From the NCBI GenBank assembly GCA_947453875.1, contig CANGIH010000099.1, positions 1 to 7,679 on the forward strand: a DNA stretch of 7,679 bases, written 5' to 3'. The notes under the pieces are model-generated. The model was not told where the DNA came from. It searched no databases and saw nothing but the letters and a program-made list of their open reading frames with translations. This DNA is from Planctomycetaceae bacterium (GTDB lineage: Bacteria; Planctomycetota; Planctomycetia; Pirellulales; UBA1268). Position 1 is the stretch's first letter. Every line of letters begins with the position of its first letter. A program made the translations under genes and the position numbers. Shown here one piece after another: positions 6,352-7,679 of this stretch.

Positions 6352-6613
6352 GCGGTGTCCCCGCCTCCGCGGAAGAAACGACCCCGATCCCCCGCTTCAT
6401 CGAACCGGAAGACCTTGCCACTCGACCCCTTCTTGCGGGATCGCGATCGTCTCCGGCGGGACCCTCTTCCACCCACTCTGCGTGCTGTACCTCCGGCACG
6501 TCAGCTCACTCACGCTGCGTTTCCAGCCTCGACCACCGTATCCCCGCAGCTTTCCCGGTCGGGTATGCTGCCGCATCGTTTCCGGATTTCGGCACTCCTT
6601 GGGGGGTATGGTC
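6352..6613. other. Divergent intergenic region between porin B and the hydrolase-like gene
   Basis: These 262 bases must hold the promoters of both divergent genes. No convincing -35/-10 pair is visible on either strand; TATGCT at 6564-6569 on the plus strand is a possible -10 for the rightward gene but lacks a matching -35. A palindrome GATCGCGATC occurs near 6439-6448, with no known role here. The open readings that cross this region in several frames have no ribosome-binding site and no recognisable product. Confidence 0.5.
6358..6368 (-). promoter_or_regulatory. Shine-Dalgarno region supporting a TTG start for porin B
   Basis: Read on the minus strand this is GGAGGCGGGGA. Its GGGGA ends six bases before the TTG at 6351 and its GGAGG ends twelve bases before it. 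The alternative ATG at 6339 has only GGCTCCCAAC in front, so the TTG is better supported. Confidence 0.45.
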
Positions 6614-7679
6614 ATGCGATTGAGGGGCGTTCCCGGGTGCGCAGTGCGGTCGGCAGGCCTGTCGACGCTGCGCAGGGTGTTGCTGGTGGGAGCTTGGTGC
6701 CTTTCATCCGCATGTCCGATCGCTGCCGACCAATCGGTGGGAGAGACTGCGGCCGGCGCGGAGCCCCTTCCCGGCACCGCCCCGCTCGTTCTCGACCGTC
6801 CCCTCGACGAGGTGATGATCGAGGGGATCGACCGCTTCCTGCTGAGGCGAACCGCCGAACAGAAGGCCATCCGCCGTGGGGAATGGACCACGAAACTGGC
6901 CGATGTCGATGCGCGGGACGTGTTCCGCGCGGAGGCCCGGAAGAAGCTCCGCGAGGTCCTCGGTGTCGTCGATGCCAGAGTGCCCGGCCGCGAGGTGCTT
7001 CTGCGGGGAACGGCCGGGGCGCCGATCCAGATCGCCGCCACGAAGGATTGGACGGTGCTGCGGGTGTCGTTTGAGGCCCTCGATGACGTCACGGCGGAGG
7101 GGATCGTGCTCTTGCCCCCTCTCCGCGACCCGCGGGCCTGGGTGGTGGCCATCGGTGATGCCGCCTGGACCCCCGAGGCGTTCGCCGGGCTCCTCGGAGA
7201 GGAGGGGGCTGCCGGGGAGTCGAGCCGACTGCCACGATCACTCGTGGCCGCCGGTTGTGCCGTCTTCATTCCCACGATCCTCGACCGTGGAGATGAATTT
7301 TCCGGCGACGCCGCGGTTCGGTTCACCAACCAGCCGCATCGGGAATATGTCTACCGCCCCGCCTTCGAACTCGGCCGTCACCCCATCGGCTACGAGATCC
7401 AGAAGGTGCTCGCCGCGATCGATCGGATCGAGGCGGGGGCCGGCGCGGCCAATGCCGCCGTGCCACCGATCGGTGTCTGCGGCGTCGGGGAAGGGGGAAG
7501 GCTCGCTCTGCTTGCAGCCGCCTGTGACGACCGGATCGATGCCGCGCTTGTCTGCGGCGCCTTCGGGCCGCGCGAGGAGACTTGGGCTGAGCCGATCGAC
7601 CGCAATGTCTGGCGGCTCCTCGAGACTGCCTCCGATGCCGAGGCCGCGGAGCTCGTGTTCCCGCGGGCGCTCGTCGTCG
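6614..7679 (+). CDS. Secreted alpha/beta-hydrolase-like protein, 3'-truncated; Gly at nucleophile position
   Basis: The frame stays open from 6614 to the right edge (355 codons visible), so the gene continues beyond the window. The start is ATG 6614, with GGGGGG (6601-6606) seven bases upstream; the ATG at 6608 is too close to it. The N-terminus is a signal peptide: basic residues (MRLRGV, LRR), then VLLVGAWCLSSACPIAA, probably cut before DQ. A helical, charged region (about 55-115) follows, then a beta-rich stretch and alpha/beta-hydrolase-like segments: AAGCAVFIPTILDRGDEF, the region HREYVYRPAFELGRHPIGYEIQKVLAAID, and the strand-turn-helix IGVCGVGEGGRLALLAAA. In the usual G-x-S-x-G elbow the Ser position is Gly292 (GGG, 7487-7489). 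Proteins like this, related to planctomycete dienelactone-hydrolase/acetyl-esterase-type sequences, are known to me only by general resemblance. The substrate is unknown, and the acid and His of any triad would lie outside the window. Confidence 0.78.
   Translation, partial: MRLRGVPGCAVRSAGLSTLRRVLLVGAWCLSSACPIAADQSVGETAAGAEPLPGTAPLVLDRPLDEVMIEGIDRFLLRRTAEQKAIRRGEWTTKLADVDARDVFRAEARKKLREVLGVVDARVPGREVLLRGTAGAPIQIAATKDWTVLRVSFEALDDVTAEGIVLLPPLRDPRAWVVAIGDAAWTPEAFAGLLGEEGAAGESSRLPRSLVAAGCAVFIPTILDRGDEFSGDAAVRFTNQPHREYVYRPAFELGRHPIGYEIQKVLAAIDRIEAGAGAANAAVPPIGVCGVGEGGRLALLAAACDDRIDAALVCGAFGPREETWAEPIDRNVWRLLETASDAEAAELVFPRALVV

Noticed and set aside
6300..6623. A 107-codon plus-strand reading over the porin B start and the intergenic region.
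   Set aside because: No ribosome-binding site, no motif, and it overlaps the porin B signal-peptide codons on the other strand.
6397..7329. A 310-codon minus-strand open reading opposite the hydrolase-like gene.
   Set aside because: Ser/Arg/Thr-rich shadow of the plus-strand frame. The plus strand gives a coherent signal peptide and hydrolase-like motifs.

Overview
The window is a GC-rich, densely coded chromosomal segment from a Gram-negative-type bacterium, most likely a planctomycete of the Pirellula/Rhodopirellula kind. That assignment is inference. It rests on two large secreted beta-barrel porins of the BBP2/OmpL-like type, on a secreted alpha/beta-hydrolase-like protein of a style common in that phylum, and on the high GC content with GTG and TTG starts. 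No RNA gene, transposon, CRISPR array or phage gene is visible.

Left half (1-3002, all plus strand): a housekeeping cluster of rho (5' end outside the window), ribH, nusB and ftsY. rho-ribH and ribH-nusB overlap by four bases (GTGA and ATGA), so they are probably one translationally coupled operon. ftsY follows after 47 bases. The cluster combines the transcription termination factor Rho, the antitermination factor NusB, lumazine synthase of riboflavin synthesis, and the SRP receptor that delivers membrane proteins to the translocon.

Middle (3003-4908): a 280-base non-coding leader rich in inverted repeats precedes the first porin gene (3283-4692). Within it, 3116-3215 can be drawn as a hairpin followed by a three-way junction with a competing alternative pairing. 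After the porin stop come two perfect long hairpins in tandem (12 and 15 bp stems), a small third one, and a strong intrinsic terminator (14 bp stem plus TTTTT).

Right half (4909-7679): a second, homologous porin gene on the minus strand (6351-4909) converges on the first, and the two probably share the terminator. A 262-base divergent intergenic region then leads to a plus-strand gene starting near 6614 and running off the right edge. It encodes a secreted alpha/beta-hydrolase-like protein in which the nucleophile-elbow position is Gly instead of Ser.

The core genes are ordinary. The parts most worth a second look are the structured porin leader, the tandem hairpins between the convergent porins, the inverted porin duplication itself, and the apparently nucleophile-less hydrolase.
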